Counted from the stretch's first letter, positions 44,411 through 53,951 are shown. The stretch: 55,785 bases of DNA from an uncultured Collinsella sp. (GCA_900543515.1 UQRW01000007.1:1-55785), one strand, 5' to 3'. The notes: generated by a model from the sequence alone, not told the origin. Made by a program: numbers and translations.

Positions 44411-45094
44411 CTATTCGCCCTCCTCAACAACCTCGAGCGAATAGCCCTGGTTGCGCGATGCACGGATGGCCACGTTGGCACCAAGCGCCGTCAGCTTTTT
44501 GCGCAGGTACGAGATATAGACCCACACCACGTTAGCGCCTTCGGGCGCGTCCTCACCCCAAACTTCGAGCATCAAACGCTCGGTGGGCATGCGCGTGCCG
44601 GCGTTGCGCATAAAGAGCTCCATAAGCTGAAACTCTCGATTGGCCAGGTGCTCCTCGCCCAAAGGGCCCACGAGTGTGCACGATGCCGTGTCGAGGCGCA
44701 CGTTGCCCACGCTGAGCGTCGTGGCGTCAATTGCCGTCGCGGCACGCGTCATGGCGCGAATGCGTGCGAGCAGCTCCTTGGCGGCGAACGGCTTGGTCAG
44801 GTAGTCGTTAGCACCGGCATCCAGGCCCTCGACCTTATCGGACACCTCGCTTTTTGCCGTGAGCATGATGATGGGCAGTCGCTTACCGGCGGCGCGTGTG
44901 CGCTTGAGTACCTCGATACCGTCCATGCCGGGCATCATGATGTCCAGAATTGCGGCGTCATAGTCGTTGGCGAGCAGATACTCGAGCGCCGTCAGACCAT
45001 CGAGCGCGGTATCGACCTCGTAGTCGCTATGTTGAAGAATCGCGGTAAGGGCGCGGGAGAGGCCGGGTTCGTCCTCGGCAAGCATCAGCTTCAT
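44411..45094 (-). CDS. OmpR-family response regulator
   Basis: 227 residues. Receiver with acidic pocket ED (7-9), phosphoacceptor D51 (ILDIMMPG), switch Lys in TKPF; C-terminal winged helix ending GYSLEVVEE. AAAGGA ribosome site. First gene of the RR-HK pair. Confidence 0.94.
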   Translation of the reverse strand: MKLMLAEDEPGLSRALTAILQHSDYEVDTALDGLTALEYLLANDYDAAILDIMMPGMDGIEVLKRTRAAGKRLPIIMLTAKSEVSDKVEGLDAGANDYLTKPFAAKELLARIRAMTRAATAIDATTLSVGNVRLDTASCTLVGPLGEEHLANREFQLMELFMRNAGTRMPTERLMLEVWGEDAPEGANVVWVYISYLRKKLTALGANVAIRASRNQGYSLEVVEEGE

Positions 45095-45322
45095 AGTTGT
45101 TCCTTTGGCGCGCGGCTATACAGATTTCGATATTGCCGATGATAGCGCACCGCCAGCCGCCTTAGCGCAGCCTTAGCTGCTCAACCTGCACGTTTCTAAA
45201 AACGCTGGATAGGGCTTAGCCAAACTTAAGGCACATATGCCGAGCGCTTGGACGCATGCCGGCCGCGAAAGGACGGCGACTCGTTCTTTCAGGGTGTCTT
45301 GGCCATGCAAAGTGCTTGAACG

Positions 45323-45901
45323 TTAGTCCTCGTACGCGCCCTCAAGCCGAAGCAGCCACTCCTTGCGATCAAGCCCGCCGGCATATCCGTTGAGCGAACC
45401 ATCGGCGGCAACCACGCGATGGCACGGCACAATAATCGAAATGGGATTACGCGCGACCGCGGCCCCCACGGCACGGGGAGACACAACGGGGTCCTCGTTT
45501 CCCGGTACACGATGTCGAGCCGCAACACGCTGGGCAATCTCGCCATACGTGGCGACCTCGCCACGCGGAATAGAAAGCAGCTCGTACCAAACTTCACGCT
45601 GAAACGCCGTGCCAATCAAATGCAACGGCGGCGTAAACCGAGGTTCCTGCCCTGCAAAATAAGCATTCAACCAAGCCCAAGAACGCTCAAGTACCGAAGA
45701 AGCCACACCGTTTGTCGGATTCACCGAAGACATGCCGCCAGCACCAGAAACCGCATCGGCGCCTTCAACATGTTCGGGATCTTCTTTGAGAAGCGTGGAG
45801 CCAAAGTGCTCCTGCCCCTCAAACCAAAGCCCCGTCAAACCGCGGCCATCAGCGGCAAGCAGGATTTCGCCCAAAGGCGAAGCAAACGTCGTCGTGACCA
45901 C
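45323..45901 (-). CDS. ogt: Methylated-DNA-[protein]-cysteine S-methyltransferase
   Basis: 192 residues from GTG 45901 (AAAGGAG upstream). Acceptor Cys in IIVPCHRVV, helix-turn-helix RGEVATYGEIAQRVA, NPISI loop. A Ser/Gly/Asn-rich insert at about 45-70 is longer than usual. Suicide repair of O6-methylguanine. Confidence 0.93.
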   Translation of the reverse strand: MVTTTFASPLGEILLAADGRGLTGLWFEGQEHFGSTLLKEDPEHVEGADAVSGAGGMSSVNPTNGVASSVLERSWAWLNAYFAGQEPRFTPPLHLIGTAFQREVWYELLSIPRGEVATYGEIAQRVAARHRVPGNEDPVVSPRAVGAAVARNPISIIVPCHRVVAADGSLNGYAGGLDRKEWLLRLEGAYED

Positions 45902-46160
45902 CAGCGGCTCCTTTCAAAACTCCGCAAACATAATACCGCGAATTGTGCAGACAACCCCAATCGACCCCAAAGTCACCCTAGGCAGCAGGCGCGAACGCGC
46001 CGCAGCTGCCGGCCGCGCTCCGCAGTCCCCCAAGGCGGCAGGCGCAAAGCGCCGAGGCCGCCGCCGGGATCAGGGCCCGCAACGGCCACGTGCCTCATCA
46101 GCCCAGCGGCCCCAACCAACAACGGCCCCATCGCAGGCCGCTCGCAGCAGCGTCATCGCA

Positions 46161-46290
46161 GGCGGGGGCCGGGCTTGGTTTTCAGAACACTCCGCAGACC
46201 AGTGCGGCGCCTTGTCCGCGGCTCCGAAGGAGCAGGACAAGGCGCCGCACATGGTCGAGGACGTTCTGAAAACCAAGCCCGGCCCCCGCC
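46161..46290. repeat. Cruciform-like long hairpin, family 1 copy C (minus sense)
   Basis: Outer stem of 28 perfect pairs (46161-46188/46263-46290), inner stem of 16 (46202-46217/46235-46250). On the minus strand box 1 is GTCCTCGACCAT (46262-46251) and box 2 TGGTCTGCGGAGT (46201-46189), matching copies A and B while the stems share nothing with them. Lies in 45905-46302, which has no supported gene. Confidence 0.75.
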
Positions 46291-46302
46291 GGACAAGTCA
46301 CA

Positions 46303-47328
46303 CTACTCGCAGAGCAGCTTGGCGATCTGGACGGCGTTGGTTGCCGCGCCCTTACGGATTTGGTCGCCGCAGCACCAGAAAGTGATGCCGCGCGCAGCCT
46401 CGGGGTTCGAGATGTCGCGGCGCACGCGACCGACCCAAATCAGATCCTGGTCGGAGGTGTCCATCGGCATGGGGAAGCGGTCGTGTGCATCCTCGGCGGC
46501 CATATCGTCAACCAGCTTGACGCCGGGAGCGGCAGCCAGCGCAGCACGGGCCTCCTCGACCGTAATATCGCGCTCAAACTCGAGCGTAATGCTCTCGGAG
46601 TGCGAACGCAGCACGGGCACGCGCACGCAGGTGCAGTTCACGCGCAGCTCGGGCAGGTGCATAATCTTGCGGCCCTCGTTTTGCAGCTTCATCTCCTCGG
46701 AGGTAAAGCCCTCCTCCTTGACGCCGCCAATCTGCGGAATCAGGTTGCTCGCCAGCTGGGCGGCAAAAGCGCGCGGCTCGGGAATCTCCTCGCCACGGCC
46801 CAGGGCGGCAAGCTGCGCTTCGAGCTCGGCCATACCGGGAGCACCGGCACCAGAAGCCGCCTGATACGTCGAGACGATCATGCGCTTCACGCCGGCAAGC
46901 TGATGCAGCGGCCACGTGGGAACCAGGCCGATGATGGTCGCGCAGTTGGGATTGGCGATAAGGCCGTGATGCCATTTGATATCGTCGGCATTGATCTCGG
47001 GCACGACCAGCGGCACCTCGGGATCCATGCGGAAGGCGTGGCTGTTGTCGACTACGACGGCGCCACGCTTGACGGCCTCGGGCAGCAGCTCCTTGGCGAT
47101 ATCGTCGCCGGCAGCGCCGAGCACAATATCACAGCCCTCAAAGGCCTCGGGGCAAGCCTCTTCGATCACAACCTGCTCGCCGCGGAACTCGACGGTCTTG
47201 CCCGCGGAGCGTGCACTTGCCAGCAGCTTGAGCTTGCCGACCGGGAACTCCTGCTCGTTGAGGCACTCGAGCATCTGGGTGCCTACAGCTCCCGTCGCGC
47301 CCAAAATAGCAACCGTGTACTGTTTCAT
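46303..47328 (-). CDS. asd: Aspartate-semialdehyde dehydrogenase
   Basis: 341 residues from ATG 47328 (AAGGGGGAAGC upstream). NADP fold GATGAVGTQML, active-site Cys in IANPNCATI, catalytic His in LRSHSESI. Second step from aspartate to threonine, methionine and lysine; 174 bases downstream of lysC on the same strand. Confidence 0.95.
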   Translation of the reverse strand: MKQYTVAILGATGAVGTQMLECLNEQEFPVGKLKLLASARSAGKTVEFRGEQVVIEEACPEAFEGCDIVLGAAGDDIAKELLPEAVKRGAVVVDNSHAFRMDPEVPLVVPEINADDIKWHHGLIANPNCATIIGLVPTWPLHQLAGVKRMIVSTYQAASGAGAPGMAELEAQLAALGRGEEIPEPRAFAAQLASNLIPQIGGVKEEGFTSEEMKLQNEGRKIMHLPELRVNCTCVRVPVLRSHSESITLEFERDITVEEARAALAAAPGVKLVDDMAAEDAHDRFPMPMDTSDQDLIWVGRVRRDISNPEAARGITFWCCGDQIRKGAATNAVQIAKLLCE

Positions 47329-47502
47329 GCTTCCCCCTTTAAAGGTTGTGGCTTTTGCCCGCACGCCGAGCAGGCCGATTATTGTTGCCAGTGTATACAA
47401 GAACAAGGCGGGCACGAAACCCGCCCCGTCGAAACGAAACCGAAACGAAACGCCCCGCACTAGATTTTTGGCACTTGTCCCAAAAATCCACCGGGATAGC
47501 AG

Positions 47503-48891
47503 CTACTTGTGGAGCGAAGCCAGAGCGGGATCGGCCAGCGCGGGAGCTTCCAGGTCGGAGACCTTCACAATGCCGTTCTCGTCGGAGAAGGCACGGTAAA
47601 TGGTCCGAATCGCAAGGTCGAAGTCCTTCTCCTCGACACCGATAATGATGTTGATCTCGTCACAGCTCTGCGAAATCATACGCACGCTCACGCCGGCCTG
47701 GCCAAGCATGCCAAACAGATGGCCCGAGATGCCGGCACGACCACGCAGGTTGCGGCCGACGGTAGCGATAAGCGCCAGGCTCTCGACGACCTCGATCTCG
47801 AGCGGCTCGACCTCCTGCTGAATGTCGCTCACAAGCGAGTACAGCGAATCGTGAACGTCCTGCTCCTGCACCACGGCGCCAAAGCGGTCGACACCGGTGG
47901 GCATGTGCTCAACGGAAACGTCATAGCGCTCGAAGACCGAAAGCGCGCGGCGCATAAAGCCGACACGGGGCTTGGTGCGGTCGCGGGCCACATTGATGGC
48001 GACAAAGCCGCGCTTTCCAGTCACGCCGGTAATGATGGGCTCCGCCTCGCCCTCATCAGCCGTCTCGCTAATGATGGTGCCGGGGTCCTGCGGCGCATTG
48101 GTGTTCTTGATGACCAGCGGAATACCCGCCTCGCGCACGGGGAACACGGCCTCCTCGTGCAGGACGCTTGCGCCCATGTACGAAAGCTCGCGCAGCTCCT
48201 CGTAGGTAACGCGCGCAATGGGCTGAGCCTCGGGAACAATACGCGGATCGGCAGAATAGAAACCCGAGACGTCGGTCCAGTTCTCGTACAGGTCGGCGCC
48301 CAGGCACTTAGCCAAAATCGAGCCGGAAATATCGCCGCCGCCACGGTCGAGCAGCTTGATCTGGCCCTCACGCGTCGCGCCGTAGAAACCGGGCATAACA
48401 AAGCCGCCCTGCTGACCGTACTCCTGCACCAGCTCGGAGGTGCGGTTCATGCTGAGCGTACCGTCGTGATGGAACGCAACGACCGTCGCGGCATCCAAGA
48501 ACGGCAGGCCCAGATACTCGGCCATCAGGCGAGCGGTGAAGTACTCGCCGCGGCTCACGAGCTCCTCGGTAGAGTAGCCGCCCGAGCGAGCGCGCTCGGC
48601 AAAGGCCGCGAACTCCTCGCGGATGGGATAGGTGAGCTCCAGCTCGTCAGCGATATCAAAATAGCGCTGGCCAATGTCCTCGAGCAGCTCCTCGCACGAC
48701 ACGTGATACTTAACGTGCGCGTTAACCAGGTAGAGCAGGTCAGTCACCTTGGTGTCGCCCTTAAAGCGGCGACCGCAGGCAGAAACCACCACAAAACGGC
48801 GAGCCGGGTCGGCATCGACGATGGCCTTGATCTTCTTAAAGTGTTCGGCGTCGGCGACCGACGAGCCGCCAAACTTGGCAATCTTAATCAT
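47503..48891 (-). CDS. lysC: Aspartokinase
   Basis: 462 residues. Kinase domain opening KFGGSSVAD, RGGGDISGS, then two ACT domains (about 310-450) for feedback control. Length and opening fit the monofunctional type with long catalytic domain. Divergent from thrC across about 100 bases. Confidence 0.94.
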   Translation of the reverse strand: MIKIAKFGGSSVADAEHFKKIKAIVDADPARRFVVVSACGRRFKGDTKVTDLLYLVNAHVKYHVSCEELLEDIGQRYFDIADELELTYPIREEFAAFAERARSGGYSTEELVSRGEYFTARLMAEYLGLPFLDAATVVAFHHDGTLSMNRTSELVQEYGQQGGFVMPGFYGATREGQIKLLDRGGGDISGSILAKCLGADLYENWTDVSGFYSADPRIVPEAQPIARVTYEELRELSYMGASVLHEEAVFPVREAGIPLVIKNTNAPQDPGTIISETADEGEAEPIITGVTGKRGFVAINVARDRTKPRVGFMRRALSVFERYDVSVEHMPTGVDRFGAVVQEQDVHDSLYSLVSDIQQEVEPLEIEVVESLALIATVGRNLRGRAGISGHLFGMLGQAGVSVRMISQSCDEINIIIGVEEKDFDLAIRTIYRAFSDENGIVKVSDLEAPALADPALASLHK

Positions 48892-48995
48892 GGGCTGGAG
48901 GTTACCTTTCTAAAAAGCCTCTGCGAACCTATTTTGCGCGCTCTGATACCATGGTTTCACCGATTGGGACCAAGGCATCCGAGGAGCAGTGTTAT

Positions 48996-50513
48996 ATGGG
49001 AACTTATCATAGTACACGAGGACACACTTTATCGTGCTCAAGTAAGGTGGCAATCCGTACCGGCATCGCTCCCGACGGGGGTTTGTTTGTCTCGGACGAG
49101 CTCGGCACCCAGCAGGTCGATATCAGCTCGCTTGCAGATAAATCGTACTTTGAAATCGCTCAAGATGTGTTGGGAATGTTACTGAATGATTACACGACCG
49201 AAGAAATTTCGGCGTGTGTCGACGAGGCATACCGCGGCACGTTTGCGAGTGAAGAGGTTACGCCGCTCGTCAAACTCGACGCTGCACCGGGCGCTGACGC
49301 CCCTCAGACCTATGTGATGGAGCTCTTTGGCGGCCCCACGAGCGCCTTCAAGGACGTCGCTCTGCAGATGCTCCCCCGCTTGATGGCCCGCACCTCTGCC
49401 AAGGACGGCGGCGCCGAGCGCATCATGATCGTCACCGCCACGTCGGGCGACACGGGCAAGGCCGCGCTCGCCGGTTTTGCCGACGCTCCGGGCACGGGTA
49501 TCACCGTCTTTTATCCCGAGGGCAAGGTCAGCCGCGTGCAGAATCTGCAGATGTCCACGCAGGAGGGCGATAACGTCGCCGTCTGCGGCATCCGCGGCAA
49601 CTTCGACGATGCCCAGAGCGCCGTCAAGCGTATCTTTGCCGATAAGGAGCTTGCCGAGCGCCTGGAGGCCGCCGGCACGGTGCTTTCGAGCGCCAACTCC
49701 ATCAATGTCGGCCGTCTGGTACCGCAGGTCGTCTACTACTTTGCCGCCTATGCGCAGCTGCTGCGCGCCGGCGCCATCGAGGCCGGCGACGCCGTAGAGT
49801 TCTGTGTGCCGACCGGCAACTTTGGCGACATCCTGGCCGGCTACTACGCCAAGCGCATGGGCCTACCCGTCGCCAAGCTCGTCGTGGCGAGCGACAAGAA
49901 CAACGTGCTTGCCGACTTCCTGACTACCGGCGTCTACGACCGCAACCGCCCGTTCTTCACGACCATCTCGCCGTCGATGGACATCCTTATTAGCTCCAAC
50001 CTGGAGCGCATGCTCTACTTCCTGTCCGACGGCGACTGCGAACTCGTTGCCGGCCTTATGGAGCAGTTGTCACAGACCGGCCGCTACGAGGTACCCGCCG
50101 AGCTGCTGGCCAAGATCCAGAGCGTCTTTAGCTGCGGCTGGGCCAGCGAGGACGAGGTCCGCGCCGCCATCAAGAGCTGCTGGGATGCGAACGGTTATGT
50201 GATCGACCCGCACACCGCTTGCGGCTATCACGTCTTTGAAAAGGTCGCTCCTGCCGAGGGCGCCAAGGCCCGCGTGCTGCTTTCGACCGCCAGCCCCTAC
50301 AAGTTCCCGCGCGCCTGCTGTGACGCCCTGGGCCTTAACGTTCCCGAGGACGACTTTGAGGCCATGCGCGTGCTCGAGCAGGCCACCAACACGGTCGCCC
50401 CGACCCAGCTCGCCGAACTCGAATCCAAACCCGTCCGCTTCGAAGACGTCTGCGACGTCGATGAGATGGCAAGCTACGTCGAATCTGCAGCAAAACGAAT
50501 GAGCACCAACTAG
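48996..50513 (+). CDS. thrC: Threonine synthase
   Basis: 505 residues from ATG 48996 (MGTYHSTRGHTLSCSSK; GAGGAG nine bases upstream). PLP Lys in GPTSAFKDVALQ, phosphate loop TSGDTGKAAL, PTGNFGDILAGYYAKRMG. Converts phosphohomoserine to threonine; thrB follows. Confidence 0.95.
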   Translation: MGTYHSTRGHTLSCSSKVAIRTGIAPDGGLFVSDELGTQQVDISSLADKSYFEIAQDVLGMLLNDYTTEEISACVDEAYRGTFASEEVTPLVKLDAAPGADAPQTYVMELFGGPTSAFKDVALQMLPRLMARTSAKDGGAERIMIVTATSGDTGKAALAGFADAPGTGITVFYPEGKVSRVQNLQMSTQEGDNVAVCGIRGNFDDAQSAVKRIFADKELAERLEAAGTVLSSANSINVGRLVPQVVYYFAAYAQLLRAGAIEAGDAVEFCVPTGNFGDILAGYYAKRMGLPVAKLVVASDKNNVLADFLTTGVYDRNRPFFTTISPSMDILISSNLERMLYFLSDGDCELVAGLMEQLSQTGRYEVPAELLAKIQSVFSCGWASEDEVRAAIKSCWDANGYVIDPHTACGYHVFEKVAPAEGAKARVLLSTASPYKFPRACCDALGLNVPEDDFEAMRVLEQATNTVAPTQLAELESKPVRFEDVCDVDEMASYVESAAKRMSTN

Positions 50514-50525
50514 ATCCCTTATTAA

Positions 50526-50560
50526 GCGCCGACGAAAGCCGGCGCACCTTCTTTTTATTT
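50526..50560 (+). terminator. Rho-independent terminator of thrC
   Basis: GCGCCG against CGGCGC around ACGAAAGC, then CTTCTTTTTATTT. thrB therefore probably depends on read-through or its own promoter. Confidence 0.75.
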
Positions 50561-50591
50561 AGCTTTTGGGATGATGACGAGCATGCGAGCG

Positions 50592-50697
50592 GGTCTGCCT
50601 GTTTAGTTCGTCGCGAGTTCCGCACGAGCCGGAAAGCACTTAATGTGCTTTCCGAGCGAGCCAGGACTGCCCGAGCAGCGAACTAAACAGGCAGACC
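50592..50697. repeat. Long interrupted hairpin D, possible distant member of family 1
   Basis: Outer stem of 19 perfect pairs (50592-50610/50679-50697), inner stem GGAAAGCAC/GTGCTTTCC, internal loops of 20 and 25 nt. On the minus strand the loops contain AGTCCTGG and GTGCGGAA, reminiscent of boxes 1 and 2. It lies ten bases before the thrB ribosome site region. Confidence 0.55.
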
Positions 50698-50712
50698 GCC
50701 CAGGAGATTCCC

Positions 50713-51594
50713 ATGATCAAGATCACCGTCCCAGCAACAAGCGCAAACCTAGGCATCGGCTACGACACCCTCGGCATGGCCGTCAGCCTCTACTCGCACT
50801 TCACCTTCGAGCGCGCCGACAAACTCACCATCACGGGCTGCCCCGAGGAGTTCCAAAACGAGAACAACCTGGTCTATGTGAGCTTTGTCGATGCGCTGGC
50901 CGCATGGGGCGAGCCGGCTTTTCCCGTTGCCATCGACATCCAGACCGACGTGCCCGTCGCCCGCGGCCTGGGCTCCAGCTCCACCTGCGTCGTCGCCGGC
51001 ATTATGGCCGCCGCCGCACTGACAGGCCACACCGTCGACCGCGCCGAGCTGGTTCGCATTGCCACCGAAGTCGAGGGCCATCCCGATAACGTCGCCCCTG
51101 CCATCCTGGGCGGTGCCGTTTGCTCCTTTACGCCGACTGACTCGCTCCCCCAGTGCCTGCGCTACGAGGTGAGCGATCGCTTGCGTTTTATTACCGTGAT
51201 TCCGCCCTACGAGGTGCATACGAGCGAGGCGCGCAAGGTCGTGCCGCAGGAGATTCCACTCTCCACCGCCGTATGGCAAATGGGCCGCATCGCCGGCATG
51301 ACGCGCGGCCTGGAGACCGGCGACCTTGACCTGATTGCCGCCGCTAATGACGACCGCATTCAGGAGCCCTATCGTCGCCGCCTGATTCCCGACTACAACG
51401 CCGTGCGCGACACCTGCCTTAACGGCGGCGCTAAAACCATCTGGATTAGCGGCTCGGGCTCGACCCTCATGGCTGTGACCGACGACACCATCGTGGCAAA
51501 GTTCCTGCAGGTCAAGCTGCGTGAGCAGTTCCCCAAGTGTGACACGCATATTCTGACGTGCGACACGGAAGGCGCCCAGATCGAATACCTGTAG
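50713..51594 (+). CDS. thrB: Homoserine kinase
   Basis: 293 residues, GHMP kinase. ATP loop PVARGLGSSST near residue 85-95, N-terminal VPATSANLGIGYDTLGMA, C-terminal GAKTIWISGSGSTLMA. AGGAG ribosome site. Supplies the substrate of ThrC. Confidence 0.95.
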   Translation: MIKITVPATSANLGIGYDTLGMAVSLYSHFTFERADKLTITGCPEEFQNENNLVYVSFVDALAAWGEPAFPVAIDIQTDVPVARGLGSSSTCVVAGIMAAAALTGHTVDRAELVRIATEVEGHPDNVAPAILGGAVCSFTPTDSLPQCLRYEVSDRLRFITVIPPYEVHTSEARKVVPQEIPLSTAVWQMGRIAGMTRGLETGDLDLIAAANDDRIQEPYRRRLIPDYNAVRDTCLNGGAKTIWISGSGSTLMAVTDDTIVAKFLQVKLREQFPKCDTHILTCDTEGAQIEYL

Positions 51595-51615
51595 TCGCCG
51601 TCCCGTATACTCGCC

Positions 51616-51742
51616 GGGGAGGCCAGGGGGCTTTGCCCCCAAATCGTCCTCGGACATGGCAGGACCCCCGCTGCGCACTTCGTGCGGCGGGGGTCCTGCC
51701 GTCCTGCGGAAAGATTTGGGGGCAAAGCCCCCTAGCCTCCCC
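51616..51742. repeat. Cruciform-like long hairpin, family 1 copy B
   Basis: Stems GGGGAGGC/GCCTCCCC, a 20-bp perfect stem (51626-51645/51713-51732), box 1 GTCCTCGGACATG (51646-51658), inner stem GCAGGACCCCCGC/GCGGGGGTCCTGC, box 2 CGTCCTGCGGAAA (51700-51712). Boxes identical to copy A; stems largely different but fully paired. Confidence 0.85.
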
Positions 51743-51880
51743 TATGTTAACTTCACCGGCGGCGGCTACAGGGACCTACGCTCTGGAAAGTCGCCGGGCT
51801 GATAGTTTGGATTTTTATTGATAGGGGCTCTTGCTAGGCTGGAGCACTTCCTAGAGGCGGGCATCGGCTGTGTGCTTGGT

Positions 51881-52579
51881 TTAGACGGCGCCGGTTTCTT
51901 TGTATTCGAAGACTGGTTCTAGGAGGTCCTCGATGTTGCAGTGGAGGGCTTTTGCTATGGCTCGTACGCTTGTTACCGAGGCTTCATTGATGTTTCTCTG
52001 ACGCTGCTCGTACATTTGGATTGAGCGGAGTGACACACCCGATTCGTATGCCAGATCTTGTTGGGTTTTCTTGAGTCTCTTTCTTGCTAACGCAAGTTTG
52101 GTTTGCCTGGACGCTTTTTTCGCCATATCGCAGACGAGACGAGCCACGCGTTCCTCCGAGGCTTCGTGCCAGGGGCAATACAGACTGCGCAGCACATCAA
52201 ATGGAACGACATGCAGCAAATCTTCGAAAGACTCTCCTAAGCGCCACTGCAGGTATGCCAGCATCCAGCCTGTCCAGTATTCCGGTGTCTTTTCGAATCG
52301 GTAGGTTCGATTTGGCATCGGCCTTGATTGATAGCCGGACCTTTCGGCAATGAGCGCGAACAGCTCAACGCCCGATTTTCCCGACACTACCCATGCATTG
52401 CCGCGCTCAAACTCTCGAGCAACCCCGCTCAGGCAAAAGAGTTCAGCAACTTCCGATCCTTCTGCTCCATAGTCATTGACGGCATAGTCAAAGCAGTCGC
52501 CGAGGTTGTTCATTGCATCCTCGAGGTAGTAGACGGGGTATGTCCTACTCGGCCCACAATCCGTTAACTCTTGGATCAT
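51881..52579 (-). CDS. Helix-turn-helix protein, putative antitoxin of the DUF3990 module
   Basis: 232 residues from ATG 52579 (GGGAGG ten bases upstream). C-terminal Xre-type helix-turn-helix (about 165-225: KKTQQDLAYESGVSLRSIQMYEQ); the N-terminal 150 residues resemble small proteins that accompany DUF3990 genes. Overlaps the DUF3990 gene by 35 bases. Likely binds and neutralises the partner and represses the operon through the operators at 53247-53290. Confidence 0.75.
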   Translation of the reverse strand: MIQELTDCGPSRTYPVYYLEDAMNNLGDCFDYAVNDYGAEGSEVAELFCLSGVAREFERGNAWVVSGKSGVELFALIAERSGYQSRPMPNRTYRFEKTPEYWTGWMLAYLQWRLGESFEDLLHVVPFDVLRSLYCPWHEASEERVARLVCDMAKKASRQTKLALARKRLKKTQQDLAYESGVSLRSIQMYEQRQRNINEASVTSVRAIAKALHCNIEDLLEPVFEYKETGAV

Positions 52580-53228
52580 TCAAATCAACCCTCCCTGCCA
52601 TCAAATCCCTAATGTCAACACCATCAGAGTCAAATCCGTTTACCGTATCCAGATACTTACGTCGAGCGTTCTGTTCTCGCTCAAATCGTTTGGGATAAAA
52701 CTCAGCTCCCGAGACCTGCTTCCAATCGCAGAACCTGATCGCCGAGAACGCGCGCTCACTCATAAGCGCATATTGAATGCCCAAATCCCCCAAAAACATA
52801 ATGCGCTGCAATTGCCTGAGCGAGATCATGCCGTTGACAAACTGTCTTGCAAACGAGAAATAGGAATCGTCTGCACGATAGCCTCGAATAACGTCATAGG
52901 GAGAAATATCAATCAGGCAGTTATCCAGCAGATAACGAAGCCCCTCGCGTGCTACTGGCGTTGAAACATTGAACTCTCTGTTATTCGCCAGAATTGCAAG
53001 CCAGTTGAGAATCGAGAACTCACCTGATTCCAAATCCAAAATCGCAAGGCCATCTAAATCAAGCTCATATCGATTGGCAATGCCATCAGACTCGGTCCGA
53101 CATGCCCACTCCATTGCCATTTCCTCATGCGGTGTGCAATAAAACCCGCGCCCATAGTCATTGAATTGCCTGCATTTATCCAACGATGGATGCTCGACAA
53201 CAACCTCCGACCCGTGCCAAAGCTCCAT
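52545..53228 (-). CDS. DUF3990 protein, putative ADP-ribosyltransferase-like toxin
   Basis: 227 residues, AGGAGG five bases before ATG. Opens MELWHGSEVVVEHPSLDK and continues DYGRGFYCTPHEEMAMEWA, the DUF3990 hallmark resembling the NAD-binding core of ADP-ribosyltransferases (H-G-S, then G-F-Y). Residues 130-227 are polar. Its overlap with a helix-turn-helix gene suggests a toxin-antitoxin pair; activity is inferred. Confidence 0.78.
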   Translation of the reverse strand: MELWHGSEVVVEHPSLDKCRQFNDYGRGFYCTPHEEMAMEWACRTESDGIANRYELDLDGLAILDLESGEFSILNWLAILANNREFNVSTPVAREGLRYLLDNCLIDISPYDVIRGYRADDSYFSFARQFVNGMISLRQLQRIMFLGDLGIQYALMSERAFSAIRFCDWKQVSGAEFYPKRFEREQNARRKYLDTVNGFDSDGVDIRDLMAGRVDLNDPRVNGLWAE

Positions 53229-53244
53229 ATCGACCTCCTAAAAA

Positions 53245-53291
53245 ATATCACCCCAGTGATAGTTTACCAATAACTATCACTGGGGTGATAT
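53245..53291. promoter_or_regulatory. Two adjoining operators upstream of the DUF3990 module
   Basis: Two 20-base arms (53245-53264 and 53272-53291) are perfect inverted copies, seven bases apart; each is itself a dyad, TATCAC-N4-GTGATA. About 17 bases before the ribosome site, fitting promoter-covering autoregulation by the helix-turn-helix protein. Confidence 0.75.
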
Positions 53292-53322
53292 AGATGGGAG
53301 CTTTTGAGGGGCTGCAGCCCGA

Positions 53323-53913
53323 TTAGAGGCAGGCCTCGGCGATGCGCTTTTTGAGTTCGTCGATGCCGGTACCGGTCTGGGAGCTTGTGATGATCACGTT
53401 TTCGGCCGGGACGTTGAGCTGCTTTTTGATGGCTGCTGCCTGGCGGGCCTGCTGGGTGCGGCTGAGCTTATCGGCTTTGGTGAGGCAGACGATAAAGTTG
53501 AACTCGTTGCCCTGTAGATAGTCGATCATGTCGTGGTCGAGCTTGCTGGGGTCGTGGCGAATGTCCACCAGCGAGACGACCAAGTTAAAGCTGCGCTCGG
53601 AGTCGAAAAAGTCGCCAATGAGCTCGGCCCAACGATCGCGCTCGGCCTTGGAGCGACGCGCGAAACCGTAGCCCGGCAGGTCCACAAAGTGCACGTCGTC
53701 GGCCTCGAAGAAATTGATATTGCTCGTCTTGCCCGGCGTGCTGGAAACCTTGACCAGGTTCTTGCGGCCAAAGAGCTTGTTCATGATCGACGACTTGCCC
53801 ACGTTGGAGCGGCCGACAAAGCTCACCTCGGGGCAGGTGGACTCGGGAATTTGCGAAACCTTGCCGTAGCTGGCAACGAACTTGGCAAGCTGATAGTTAA
53901 TGGAATCGGCCAT
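53323..53913 (-). CDS. engB: Ribosome-biogenesis GTPase EngB/YsxC
   Basis: 196 residues from ATG 53913 (AAGGAG upstream; an upstream ATG at 54042 adds an Arg-rich, non-coding-looking stretch). G1 GRSNVGKSS, G3 DLPGYGFA, G4 TKADK. Needed for 50S subunit assembly. Confidence 0.95.
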   Translation of the reverse strand: MADSINYQLAKFVASYGKVSQIPESTCPEVSFVGRSNVGKSSIMNKLFGRKNLVKVSSTPGKTSNINFFEADDVHFVDLPGYGFARRSKAERDRWAELIGDFFDSERSFNLVVSLVDIRHDPSKLDHDMIDYLQGNEFNFIVCLTKADKLSRTQQARQAAAIKKQLNVPAENVIITSSQTGTGIDELKKRIAEACL

Positions 53914-53951
53914 GGACACTCCTTGGTCGTAGGTTCTTACAAATAGACGCG

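Noticed and set aside
47430..47452. GAAAC-rich short tandem repeat upstream of asd
   Set aside because: Too short and irregular to assign any role; noted only as low-complexity sequence.
47509..49185. 558-codon plus-strand frame opposite lysC
   Set aside because: Antisense artefact of GC-rich coding sequence; lysC on the minus strand is unmistakable.
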